From Ponticaulis sp. (GTDB taxonomy: Bacteria; Pseudomonadota; Alphaproteobacteria; Caulobacterales; Hyphomonadaceae): a stretch of 64,000 nt of DNA. This document shows positions 17,171-24,867 of this stretch, in pieces (the stretch's first letter is position 1; the number at the start of each line of letters is the position of its first letter). Location of the stretch: positions 186,001 to 250,000 of the forward strand of contig NZLU01000039.1 of the NCBI GenBank assembly GCA_002692725.1, given 5' to 3'. The notes beneath the pieces are model-generated. The model was not told the origin of the DNA, made no database searches, and saw only the letters and a list, made by a program, of their open reading frames with translations. The translations under genes were made by a program, and so were the position numbers.

Positions 17171-17280
17171 GATCCCCCTCCCGCTCCCCCTTTTCAAGGG
17201 GGGGAGTGGACCGAGACTGTTGAACAGGCGGTGCAGCAGCGCTTCCTCCCCTTGGAAAGGGGAGGATAGAGGTGGGGATC
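17171..17280. repeat. Palindromic intergenic element with three nested stems
   Basis: Outer arms GATCCCCCT (17171-17179) and AGGTGGGGATC (17270-17280) enclose two perfect or near-perfect hairpins: CTCCCCCTT/AAGGGGGGGAG (from 17184) and CCTCCCCTT/AAGGGGAGG (17245-17253 and 17257-17265). This would fold as a three-way junction. Translation of the minus strand gives the PPLEKGERE-type peptide that is a known false ORF from dispersed intergenic repeats. It separates barstar from the SDR gene and may terminate the upstream operon. Confidence 0.8.
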
Positions 17281-17361
17281 ATCACACTTCTACAAGTGCA
17301 GATATTGCCAATCTTGCCTCGCTGATTACAGTCCGCCGGGACTAATCAGGGAGAGACATGT

Positions 17362-18132
17362 ATGGGTCGCGTAGACGGAAAAATGGCGCTGGTGACGGGC
17401 GCAGCGCAAGGGCTTGGCCGGGCGATCGCGATGATGCTGGCCAAAGAGGGCGCGAAGGTCATGGTCACCGACCTCAATGATGAGGGCGCCGCAGAAACCG
17501 CCCAGCTGATCAATGATCTCAACCCCGGTACGGCCTGGTCCATGCAACATGACGTGACCGATGAAGAGCGCTGGAAAGATGTGATCACGGCGGCCGTTGA
17601 GGAAATGGGCGGTCTCAATATTCTGGTGAATAATGCGGGCATTGGCCATGCGGGCACGGTGGAAGATCTGCCTTATGAGGCCTTCAAGAAAGTGATGGAT
17701 GTGGACGTTGATTCCATCTTCCTTGGCTCGAAATATGCCATTCCCGCCATGACTGATTATGCGCCGGGTTCAATCGTCAATATCTCCTCGATTGCGGGGC
17801 TGATCGCGAGCGGCAATTACGTCGCTTATAACACTGCGAAGGCAGGCGCCTGGATGATTTCGAAATCCATCGCGCTTCACTGCGCCAAACAGAAGAATGG
17901 CATCCGGTGTAATTCGGTGCACCCGACCTTTATCGACACGCCTATTCTGGATCGCACCAAGCAGATGTTTGGCGCGGAAGAAGCACTGGCCAAGCTTGCC
18001 CGTCAGGTGCCGCTCGGCAAAGTGGGGGAGCCGGATGATGTGGCGTATGCGGTGCTGTATCTCGCCTCGGATGAGAGCAAGTTTGTTACGGGCGCCGAAC
18101 TGAAAGTGGATGGCGGCATTTCGGCCATGTGA
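17362..18132 (+). CDS. Short-chain dehydrogenase/reductase (classical SDR)
   Basis: 256 aa. The NAD(P) loop TGAAQGLG (13-20), the NNAG motif, the catalytic Ser in NISSIAG and the YNTAK catalytic Tyr/Lys are all present. The Asp at the end of strand beta-2 (VTDLND) suggests a preference for NAD(H). The sequence is close in type to 3-alpha/20-beta-hydroxysteroid and cyclic alcohol dehydrogenases, ending VDGGISAM. Substrate not assignable. Single gene. Confidence 0.9.
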   Translation: MGRVDGKMALVTGAAQGLGRAIAMMLAKEGAKVMVTDLNDEGAAETAQLINDLNPGTAWSMQHDVTDEERWKDVITAAVEEMGGLNILVNNAGIGHAGTVEDLPYEAFKKVMDVDVDSIFLGSKYAIPAMTDYAPGSIVNISSIAGLIASGNYVAYNTAKAGAWMISKSIALHCAKQKNGIRCNSVHPTFIDTPILDRTKQMFGAEEALAKLARQVPLGKVGEPDDVAYAVLYLASDESKFVTGAELKVDGGISAM

Positions 18133-18220
18133 TTCTGGCGCGGACTCTGGAGTGGCTGGACGGAACCCGTTTGTGAGTTAGAGTCTCAAAAAAAATATAA
18201 TCATCAGCAGGAGCGTTCCC

Positions 18221-18889
18221 ATGACCGGATTTCTGAAAGGCGTGATCAAATTTCAGAACGAGGTTTATCCAAGCAAACAGGAATTGTTCGAACGTCTGGC
18301 GCGGGGCCAGTCGCCTGAGGCTGTGTTTATTGCCTGTTCGGACTCGCGGGTTGAGACTGCGATGATCACCCAGACCGACCCCGGCGAGCTCTTCATCCTG
18401 CGAAATGCCGGGAATATTGTTCCGCCACACACGAATGAAACCGGGGGCATGACCGCGACAATTGAGTTCGCCATGCGGGTTCTGGACGTGCCTCATATTG
18501 TCGTGTGTGGTCACACCGAATGCGGAGCGATGAAGGGTGCGATGAATCCGGAAAGTGTTCAGCATCTGCCCCATGTCCGTGAATGGCTGGGATTCGCGCA
18601 GGGCGCCAAGGATGTTGTCGACGAGTTAGCCGGCGAGAAATCCGAAGAGGACAGAATGCATTTGCTGTTGCAGGAAAATGTGAAACTGCAGCTTCAGCAT
18701 TTGCGCACCCATCCCAGTGTGATGCGGAAGCTCGCAAACGGCTCTCTGACCCTGCACGGCTGGGTGTATGACATCAAAACCGGCGTTGTGTCCGCGTGGG
18801 ATGAGCAGGATGGCCGGTTCGAGCGGGTGGATGAACGCTATGCTGATCTTGTGGCAGAGATCGCAGCCGAAAACAGCTGCAACCATTAG
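18221..18889 (+). CDS. Beta-class carbonic anhydrase
   Basis: 222 aa. The zinc ligands and catalytic dyad are visible: FIACSDSR (Cys and the Asp/Arg dyad) and VVCGHTECGA (His and second Cys), with the RNAGNIVPP loop. It interconverts CO2 and bicarbonate in the cytoplasm. GGAG lies 7 nt before the ATG. The stop lies 3 bp from that of the convergent secreted protein gene. Confidence 0.95.
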   Translation: MTGFLKGVIKFQNEVYPSKQELFERLARGQSPEAVFIACSDSRVETAMITQTDPGELFILRNAGNIVPPHTNETGGMTATIEFAMRVLDVPHIVVCGHTECGAMKGAMNPESVQHLPHVREWLGFAQGAKDVVDELAGEKSEEDRMHLLLQENVKLQLQHLRTHPSVMRKLANGSLTLHGWVYDIKTGVVSAWDEQDGRFERVDERYADLVAEIAAENSCNH

Positions 18890-18892
18890 GCT

Positions 18893-19336
18893 TCAATTAT
18901 ATTTGTGAACGATGGCCGAGGCTATGGTGACCTTGGCCACGCCCGGACCGAACACTTCGTCTGCTGCGCGCTGCATGCGAACGCTCAGCACGTTGAGGTC
19001 CGGGACCGTGCCAGGACGATAGCTCAGATTAAGATAGGATTGGACACCGCGACGCAGCGCATCGCGGACGCGCGGCGCCTGCGTCGTTGCTTTCCGGCGG
19101 GAGGCATTGTCAACGATCTCAAGGCCGGCATCGACCGCCATCATGGAGTCGAAGCCTTCCGAGCTCGCAATCGGCGCGTTGAGGTTTGTTACGGCCACAT
19201 AATTGGGTGAACCCGTGACGCGCGAAGCGGCTTTCTCTTCATTGTCAGAATTCGGCGTTGCCGACCGCGCTTCCATTGCCAGGGATGGCAGGAAGATCAG
19301 GCCGGTTACCAAAAGATGCGACAGTTTAAGTTTCAT
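18893..19336 (-). CDS. Secreted hypothetical protein (weak FliL-like C-terminus)
   Basis: 147 aa with a signal peptide (MKLKLSHLLVTGLIFLPSLA, cut near ARSA). The mature part has a YVAVTNLNAPI strand and a C-terminal PRVRDALRRGVQSYLNLSY segment followed by MQRAADEVFG..KVTIASAIV, an order that recalls the C-terminal domain of FliL-type proteins, but the similarity is too weak to name it. No flagellar genes are nearby. Confidence 0.6.
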   Translation of the reverse strand: MKLKLSHLLVTGLIFLPSLAMEARSATPNSDNEEKAASRVTGSPNYVAVTNLNAPIASSEGFDSMMAVDAGLEIVDNASRRKATTQAPRVRDALRRGVQSYLNLSYRPGTVPDLNVLSVRMQRAADEVFGPGVAKVTIASAIVHKYN

Positions 19337-19384
19337 AGCGCTGAATTTAACAGACCTGGCTTAAGGCCTGATGCCATGACACCC

Positions 19385-20299
19385 TCAGCTTTTGTCTGTT
19401 TCCGGTAACAGATCGTTAAACCCGAATAGCGCCGGATCATGCAGATGTGAGGGCCGTACAGTGGCGAGCGCATGGGCCATTTTGGCTTTGCGGCCGGGGT
19501 TTTTCACTTCCCAATCCTTCAGCATCTGCTTCATCAACATGCGCTGCAGGCCATCCTGCGAGCCACACAGTGTGCACGGAATGATGGGATAGCCCATGCC
19601 GTTCGCGAATTTCTCAATGTCGGCCTCTTCAGACCGGATAAGCGGGCGCAGCACCATCACATCACCCTCATCATTGAGAAGTTTGGGCGGGTTCGCGGCC
19701 AGACGTCCGCCATGGAAGAGGTTCATGAAGAAGGTTTCGAGCGCATCATCCAGATGATGGCCGAGCACGATGGCATCGCACTTCTCCTCGCGGGCAATGC
19801 GATAGAGAATACCGCGGCGCAGGCGTGAACACAGCGCGCAATAGGTTTTCGTCTCGGGCAGTTTATCAGTGACGATGGAATAGGTGTCTTCGGTCTCGAT
19901 GCGATAGGGCATGGAGAGGCCGTCGAGATAAGTGGGCAGGGTCTCTTTCGGGAAACCCGGTTGCACCTGATCGAGATTACAGGCGAGCAGCTCCGCCTGA
20001 ATGGCGCCGAGATATTTGAGCTCCAGCAGGATAGAGAGAAGCGCGTAGCTGTCCTTGCCGCCCGACAGGCAGATAAGCCATTTGGCGGGCTTGTCCCGGG
20101 TTGAGGTGTCGAGGCCATAGGTTTGCACGGTTTCGAGCGCCTGACGGACAAGCCGCTTGCGGATTTTTTTGAAGCTGACGCCATCAGGAGCGTTCGCATA
20201 GGCCGCGCGGAAGCTCTTTTCGACGTCGAGCGTCGTCACCGCCCCGCGCACTGTGCGGGTGGGTTTATCAGTGTCGGGCAGGGTGTCGTCAAAGTGCAT
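19385..20299 (-). CDS. ttcA: tRNA 2-thiocytidine-32 biosynthesis protein TtcA
   Basis: 304 aa. PP-loop ATPase motif [12 protein letters not shown] near residue 78, and the two Cys pairs CALC and CTLC with the SQDGLQR tail that bind the [4Fe-4S] cluster used for tRNA C32 thiolation. [15 protein letters not shown] is the other family block. Thiolates cytidine 32 in some tRNAs in the cytoplasm. Single gene with a long repeat-filled gap upstream. Confidence 0.95.
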   Translation of the reverse strand: MHFDDTLPDTDKPTRTVRGAVTTLDVEKSFRAAYANAPDGVSFKKIRKRLVRQALETVQTYGLDTSTRDKPAKWLICLSGGKDSYALLSILLELKYLGAIQAELLACNLDQVQPGFPKETLPTYLDGLSMPYRIETEDTYSIVTDKLPETKTYCALCSRLRRGILYRIAREEKCDAIVLGHHLDDALETFFMNLFHGGRLAANPPKLLNDEGDVMVLRPLIRSEEADIEKFANGMGYPIIPCTLCGSQDGLQRMLMKQMLKDWEVKNPGRKAKMAHALATVRPSHLHDPALFGFNDLLPETDKS

Positions 20300-20509
20300 T
20301 TTCGGGGCTCATATATCGAGCGAGTGGCGATACAGGAAAATGGGCAGAATGGCTATGGGGGGCAGTCATCCCGTGCGCCGTGCGTGACGAATGCACGCGC
20401 TGTAGACCAGAGGCCTTATTGGGACGGTTTCCACTCACAAAATCCCGGACCAGCAGCGCATCATTTCATGCTGCGCAGCATCCGGGATGACACCGAGAGC
20501 GGCCGCTCA

Positions 20510-20571
20510 TTCCCGCGAAGGCGGGAAACTCGCGCGACTTGCCCGAACGAGATCCCTGCCGTCGCAGGGAT
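20510..20571. repeat. REP-like hairpins, TTCCCGC and ATCCCTGC types
   Basis: TTCCCGC-gaag-GCGGGAA at 20510-20527 and ATCCCTGC-cgtc-GCAGGGAT at 20552-20571. The second is repeated almost exactly at 22093-22112. Hairpins of this sort with a following GATGAG are dispersed intergenic repeats in many alphaproteobacteria. Confidence 0.8.
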
Positions 20572-20618
20572 GAGTGACTTCAGAGAGGGATGAGTGACTT
20601 CAGAGAGGGATGAGCGGG
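20564..20618. repeat. 19-bp short tandem repeat
   Basis: The string GGGATGAGTGACTTCAGAGA occurs twice in direct succession and a third, partial copy begins GGGATGAGCG. It starts inside the right arm of the ATCCCTGC hairpin, so the repeat grew from a REP-like unit. Confidence 0.8.
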
Positions 20619-20666
20619 CTGAGAGAGTTAAGCGGATTATGGCAGGCCATAATCAGGACAAACACC

Positions 20667-20885
20667 AAAAAAGACCGACCGGCGGGAGTGTGTGTGGGCG
20701 CGAAATGCGCTGCCGGTCGGCCAAGAGTGGGCCGGGCCACTAAAAACCAGCGCGGATGAACCCGACTTAAATGGGTTGTTCACCTTGGGCGGTAAGGGTG
20801 CGGTTTTCACAGCCTCGCGCTGCCATATTGCGTTTTCCTTCCGTATCGCTGTAGGGAAGGGCAATTCTTATAAAGGACCGGACCT
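20667..20885 (-). ncRNA. Candidate small RNA ending at a minus-strand intrinsic terminator
   Basis: Read on the minus strand, a stem of CCGACCGGC/GCCGGTCGG (arms 20712-20720 and 20675-20683) is followed after two bases by six T (20672-20667), the form of an intrinsic terminator. No minus-strand gene lies upstream for it to serve: to the right is the oppositely oriented yggT-folD operon. A transcript starting between about 20760 and 20885 would be a short non-coding RNA. A 75-aa frame exists on this strand but shows no family features. The 5' end is a guess. Confidence 0.3.
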
Positions 20886-20886
20886 G

Positions 20887-21186
20887 ATGAGTTATCCCGT
20901 CTACTGGCTGATTCACAATGTCATCTTTCTCTTTCAGATTGTGATCTTCGTGTATCTGATCACCCGTATTCTCATTCAGTTTGATGTGGTGAATGCCTAT
21001 AATCAGTTCGTGCAGTTCATTCTGCGTTTTGGCGGCGGGCTGGTCGAACCAGCGCTGGCGCCGATCCGGCGGTTTGTGCCGCAGATTAATGGTATTGATC
21101 TGTCGCCGATCGTTCTGCTGCTCGGGCTTGGGTTTATCGATATTGTCGCGGCGCAATTGCTGGTCCGCCATCAATTGCTGGGATAG
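20887..21186 (+). CDS. YggT family inner-membrane protein
   Basis: 99 aa from the ATG at 20887 (AAGGA upstream). Two membrane helices (about 8-30 and 68-92) with the middle block [26 protein letters not shown] and [15 protein letters not shown], which are the conserved YggT segments. YggT-like proteins act in envelope or division-plane organisation; the exact role is unclear. folD follows 5 bp later, so the two form an operon. Confidence 0.9.
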   Translation: MSYPVYWLIHNVIFLFQIVIFVYLITRILIQFDVVNAYNQFVQFILRFGGGLVEPALAPIRRFVPQINGIDLSPIVLLLGLGFIDIVAAQLLVRHQLLG

Positions 21187-21191
21187 ATCCG

Positions 21192-22073
21192 ATGAGCGCT
21201 GAGCTGATTTCCGGAAAAGACATTGCCGCAAAGCTGCGTGAAGATGTGGCCAGTGATGTTGCTCGGCTGAAGGCCGATCATGGCTTCACACCGGGGCTGG
21301 CCGTGGTGCTGGTGGGCGAAGATCCGGCAAGCCAGATTTATGTCCGCAATAAAGGCAAGATGACCGAAGAGGCGGGGATGAATTCCTTCACCCACCGTCT
21401 GGCTGAAGATGCAAGCCAGGCTGAGGTGGAAGCGCTTCTGACATCGCTGAATGAGGATGAGGCGGTGGATGGCATTCTTCTGCAGCTGCCTCTGCCGAAG
21501 CATCTGGATGAGCCTGCGGCGATTGCGAAAATTTCGCCTGATAAAGATGTGGACGGACTGACGGAGGCGTCTGCCGGGCGACTGTCGCTTGGCAAGCCGG
21601 GTATTCGGCCGTGTACGCCTGCGGGCTGTGTCATCCTTGCGAAGTATGCTCTGGGTGAGGATCTGTCGGGTAAGAATGTGGTGGTGATTGGCCGGTCCAT
21701 CCTTGTGGGCAAGCCAGCCGCGCTCTTGTTTCTTGAGCAGAATTGCACGGTGACGATTGCGCATTCGCGGACGAAAGACCTGCCCGAAGTGTGCCGGAGC
21801 GCGGACATTCTGGTCGCGGCCGTCGGGCGTCCGAAATTCGTGCAGTCGGACTGGGTGAAACCCGGCGCATGTGTGATTGATGTTGGCATTAACCGCATTC
21901 CGGCGCCTGAAAAGGGCGAGGGGAAGACGCGCGTTGTCGGTGATGTGGATTTTGACGCCGCCAAAGAGGTGGCCGGGCAGATTACACCGGTTCCGGGTAG
22001 CGTCGGGCCGATGACGATTGCAGGCCTTCTGGTGAATACGCTTGAGTGTGCGAAGCTCCGTCGCGGGATTTGA
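21192..22073 (+). CDS. folD: FolD: methylenetetrahydrofolate dehydrogenase / methenyltetrahydrofolate cyclohydrolase
   Basis: 293 aa. Active-site segments are [16 protein letters not shown] (catalytic Tyr and Lys), [22 protein letters not shown] and the NADP loop [12 protein letters not shown]. It interconverts methylene-, methenyl- and formyl-tetrahydrofolate in one-carbon metabolism. Placed 5 bp after yggT. The spacer to the next gene contains a REP-like hairpin (22093-22112). Confidence 0.96.
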   Translation: MSAELISGKDIAAKLREDVASDVARLKADHGFTPGLAVVLVGEDPASQIYVRNKGKMTEEAGMNSFTHRLAEDASQAEVEALLTSLNEDEAVDGILLQLPLPKHLDEPAAIAKISPDKDVDGLTEASAGRLSLGKPGIRPCTPAGCVILAKYALGEDLSGKNVVVIGRSILVGKPAALLFLEQNCTVTIAHSRTKDLPEVCRSADILVAAVGRPKFVQSDWVKPGACVIDVGINRIPAPEKGEGKTRVVGDVDFDAAKEVAGQITPVPGSVGPMTIAGLLVNTLECAKLRRGI

Positions 22074-22092
22074 GTTCAGCCTGTTGAACCAG

Positions 22093-22112
22093 ATCCCTGC
22101 CTTCGCAGGGAT
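22093..22112. repeat. REP-like hairpin, ATCCCTGC type
   Basis: ATCCCTGC-cttc-GCAGGGAT, followed by GAGCGA; same arms as the copy at 20552-20571 but with a different loop. It sits 20 bp after the folD stop and 18 bp before the HNH gene and may act as a transcript-end stabiliser. Confidence 0.8.
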
Positions 22113-22129
22113 GAGCGAGACGTGAATTG

Positions 22130-22429
22130 ATGGCCCAACCTTACAAACCTTCAGATAGCAATCTTTTTAGCGAGCTTTGGGATGGGCAAGACGGCAAGTG
22201 TGCGCTGTGTGGTGAGGTCATGCCTGCCCATCGGTTCGAAACGGCACATTCGACGCTCTGGAAGAAGCAGCGCCCCACTTTTGACCATATCATTCCCCGG
22301 GCAAAGGGCGGCTCCGATGCGCCGGAAAATCTGCAACTGGCGCATGCAATTTGCAATAAAATCAAAGGTAAGGGCCAGTTTGGCCACGGTGAACACCGGA
22401 TGATTGCTTGCTCTCCCAATCTCTCCTGA
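22130..22429 (+). CDS. Small HNH endonuclease-fold protein
   Basis: 99 aa from the ATG at 22130 (a TTG one codon earlier is possible). It has a zinc-binding CALC pair near residue 24, the catalytic strand-helix TFDHIIPRAKGGSDAPENL and the closing LAHAICNKIKG helix, so the His-Asn-Asn/His core is complete. HNH proteins of this size are usually stand-alone nucleases or nicking enzymes of unknown target. It lies between folD and an acyltransferase on the same strand. Confidence 0.9.
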   Translation: MAQPYKPSDSNLFSELWDGQDGKCALCGEVMPAHRFETAHSTLWKKQRPTFDHIIPRAKGGSDAPENLQLAHAICNKIKGKGQFGHGEHRMIACSPNLS

Positions 22430-22480
22430 CGCGTGGAACGCCAATTGCATTCTCCCAAAGCGCGAAGTCGGGAGATTGCA

Positions 22481-23572
22481 ATGACACCATCACGCCAAAG
22501 ATTTGAGTCGCTTACGGGCCTCAGATTTCTGCTCGCCATCTGGATCGCGTATTTTCATGTGGGTCATATGTATGACCATGACGGGTTTGGCGCGCTGCCC
22601 ATTCTGGAGCTGGGCGTGGCGCGGGTGGATGTGTTCTTCGTGCTGTCCGGGTTTGTGCTGACCCATATTTACTGGTCCCAGCGTAGCCGGCCTTTTGAAT
22701 TCGGGGATTTCATGCTGGCCCGTGTGGCGCGGATTTATCCGCTCTATCTCTTCGCGCTGCTGACGATTATCGGGTTTCTGACCCTCGCCCTGATCATGGG
22801 GAAGGGGGCAGATCTGGAGGGCTATTCGCCGACCGGCTTGTTTGCCAATCTTTTCATGCTGCAATCGACCGGGCTAGTGGATGCGGGCATGTGGAACTTC
22901 CCGGCCTGGGCGATCAGCGCGGAGTTTGCAGGTTATCTGGCGTTTCCGGTGTTTCTCTGGCTGGCCACGCGGATGAAGGCGCGGCCGATCGCGTTTCTGA
23001 TGATTACGCTGCTCAATGTGTTCGTGATCGACCAGTTGATGGGCCGCTTTGCCGGGCAAGACATGGCAGCCTCGACCATGTCGGGCGGCTTTCTGCGCGG
23101 CGCGGCTGTGATGCTGGTCGGCGTGGGCGCGCGCGTCGCGTTTGAGCGGTTTGAGATGAGTTCGTTCCGGGCTGGATTATATGCCGGTGCCGGGGCGATC
23201 TGCGCAATCCTGGCGGCGATCAATCATATCGGCACAGCTTTTGTGGCACTGGGCGGTGCACTGATCATTATGGGGCTCGCCCGGATCGATGCGCATGGCA
23301 AATCAACCACGCTCTCGCGTCCGGTGCTACGCCATCTGGGCAGCTGGTCTTATGCCATCTTTATTCTGCATGTGCCGATCTATATGATTCTGAAAAACGG
23401 GCTGGACGTGATTGGCCTGCCGCTTGAGGTGAATGCCCTGACGTCTCTTGGTATGGTGCTGGTGGTGACGGCGATTGCCTGGCCGGTGCACAAGCTGATC
23501 GAAGAGCCGTGCCGCAAGGCGATCCGTATGGGTTGGGAAAAGCGGCGCAAGGCTGCGCCCGTCTCGGCCTGA
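22481..23572 (+). CDS. Acyltransferase family 3 membrane protein (OafA/YrhL type)
   Basis: 363 aa from the ATG at 22481, with GGGAG just upstream; an earlier GTG at 22433 lacks a site. N-terminal family block SLTGLRFLLAIWIAYFHVGH carries the conserved Arg and His, followed by RVDVFFVLSGFVL and about ten membrane helices, with ARIYPLYLFAL. These enzymes O-acetylate or acylate cell-surface glycans at the inner membrane. The acceptor is unknown. Its stop directly abuts the convergent flavoprotein gene. Confidence 0.92.
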   Translation: MTPSRQRFESLTGLRFLLAIWIAYFHVGHMYDHDGFGALPILELGVARVDVFFVLSGFVLTHIYWSQRSRPFEFGDFMLARVARIYPLYLFALLTIIGFLTLALIMGKGADLEGYSPTGLFANLFMLQSTGLVDAGMWNFPAWAISAEFAGYLAFPVFLWLATRMKARPIAFLMITLLNVFVIDQLMGRFAGQDMAASTMSGGFLRGAAVMLVGVGARVAFERFEMSSFRAGLYAGAGAICAILAAINHIGTAFVALGGALIIMGLARIDAHGKSTTLSRPVLRHLGSWSYAIFILHVPIYMILKNGLDVIGLPLEVNALTSLGMVLVVTAIAWPVHKLIEEPCRKAIRMGWEKRRKAAPVSA

Positions 23573-24796
23573 TCAGGCGATTTTTCCGGCTGCGTGGGCC
23601 GAGGCCCATGCCCATTGGAAGTTATACCCGCCAAGCCAGCCTGTGACGTCGACCACTTCGCCAATGAAATACAGCCCCGGGCAGAGCTTGCTCTCCATGG
23701 TTTTAGAGGAGAGTTCGTCGGTATTCACGCCGCCAACGGTCACTTCGGCGGTTCGATAGCCTTCAGTGGCGGTGGGGGTGACGCTGTGAGCTGAGAGGCG
23801 TTTTGTCAGTTGGTCGATGTCAGCATTCGACAGGGTCGCGACCAGATTTCTGAGGCCGGTCTCGTCAAAAATATCAGCGGTCAGGCGGCCGGGCAGATAC
23901 TCGACCAGCCAGTCCGTAACGCGTTTTTTCGGCGTCTTGTCCCTGGCGTCAGAGAGTTCGGAACGAACCCGTTCCGCTGGCAGATATTCAATCGAAATGT
24001 CTTCTCCCGGCTGCCAATAGCTGGAGGCCTGCAGCATGGCTGGCCCGGACAGCCCGCGATGGGTGAACAGCATAGCTTCGCTGAAGCGGGTTTTGTCTTC
24101 GGTGGTGACCGTTACGGGCGTGGCAACGCCTGACAGCGCAGCAAACCGGTCTTTGAGGTCGCCCGAGAAGGTGAAGGGGACGAGACCGGGACGCGTTTCA
24201 ACAATTGAGTGGCCGAATTGCTTTGCGAGATCATAACCAAAACCGCTCGCGCCGATTTTCGGGATGGAGAGCCCACCCGTCGCAATGATGAGCGACTGGC
24301 AGGAGAGATGACCCTTACTTGTTTCGAGCTGAAACCGGCCATCTGTTTTGGAGACGGAGGAAACGCTTACGCCGAGGTGAAGCTCGCCCCCGGCCGCTTC
24401 GAGATCATCTAACAGGAATTGGATAATGGCGGGTGATTTCTGATCGCAAAACAACTGGCCGAGGGTCTTCTCATGCCAGGTCAGGTTATGTGCCGACATG
24501 CGCTCGATAAAATCCCACGGGGTGAAACGGGCCAGCGCTGATTTCGCGAAATGCGGATTCTGCGAGATAAAACGGGAGGGGTGAGTTTCCAGATTTGTGA
24601 AATTGCACCGGCCGCCGCCGGAAATGCGAATCTTTTCAGCTGGCTTGCTCGCATGGTCGAGAACCAGAACGGACCGCCCGCGACGGGCAGACTCTATGGC
24701 AGAAAAAAGTCCGGCAGCGCCTGCACCCAACACAATTACGTCTGGATTCAACCTCTTCGGTAAAATTTCGCCAGAATTTGACCCAACTGCAGACAT
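23573..24796 (-). CDS. BaiN/RdsA-type FAD-dependent oxidoreductase (HI0933 family)
   Basis: 407 aa from the ATG at 24796; the upstream in-frame start at 24916 overlaps the promoter of the divergent gene and adds a Pro-rich, non-conserved stretch. FAD-binding loop VIVLGAGAAGLFSAIES, the KIRISGGGRCNFTN signature of the HI0933 group, SLIIATGGLSIPKIGASG, and the C-terminal GLYFIGEVVDVTGWLGGYNFQWAWASA block. Some members are bile-acid reductases, others have no known substrate. Confidence 0.93.
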   Translation of the reverse strand: MSAVGSNSGEILPKRLNPDVIVLGAGAAGLFSAIESARRGRSVLVLDHASKPAEKIRISGGGRCNFTNLETHPSRFISQNPHFAKSALARFTPWDFIERMSAHNLTWHEKTLGQLFCDQKSPAIIQFLLDDLEAAGGELHLGVSVSSVSKTDGRFQLETSKGHLSCQSLIIATGGLSIPKIGASGFGYDLAKQFGHSIVETRPGLVPFTFSGDLKDRFAALSGVATPVTVTTEDKTRFSEAMLFTHRGLSGPAMLQASSYWQPGEDISIEYLPAERVRSELSDARDKTPKKRVTDWLVEYLPGRLTADIFDETGLRNLVATLSNADIDQLTKRLSAHSVTPTATEGYRTAEVTVGGVNTDELSSKTMESKLCPGLYFIGEVVDVTGWLGGYNFQWAWASAHAAGKIA

Positions 24797-24867
24797 GTCA
24801 CAAGATTTTGATGACAAAACGCCGCCGATGAAGCAAACAGAGGGCGGCTGAGGAGGGAACGAAGGAC

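Larger units (their letters stand above)
20300..20886. other. 587-bp gene-free stretch with palindromic and tandem repeats
   Basis: No supported CDS. The left part (20358-20625) is a mosaic of palindromes and a short tandem repeat; 20636-20653 is a perfect palindrome ATTATGGC/GCCATAAT with a 2-bp centre; 20667-20720 has a minus-strand terminator-like hairpin; 20757-20782 has a small hairpin with TGAA-CCC and GGGTT-TTCA arms. The last 60 bp must contain the yggT-folD promoter. Confidence 0.7.

Noticed and set aside
20123-20593. 156-aa plus frame across the start of ttcA and the repeat region
   Set aside because: It is antisense to a sound gene at its 5' end and runs into palindromic repeats; no domain seen.
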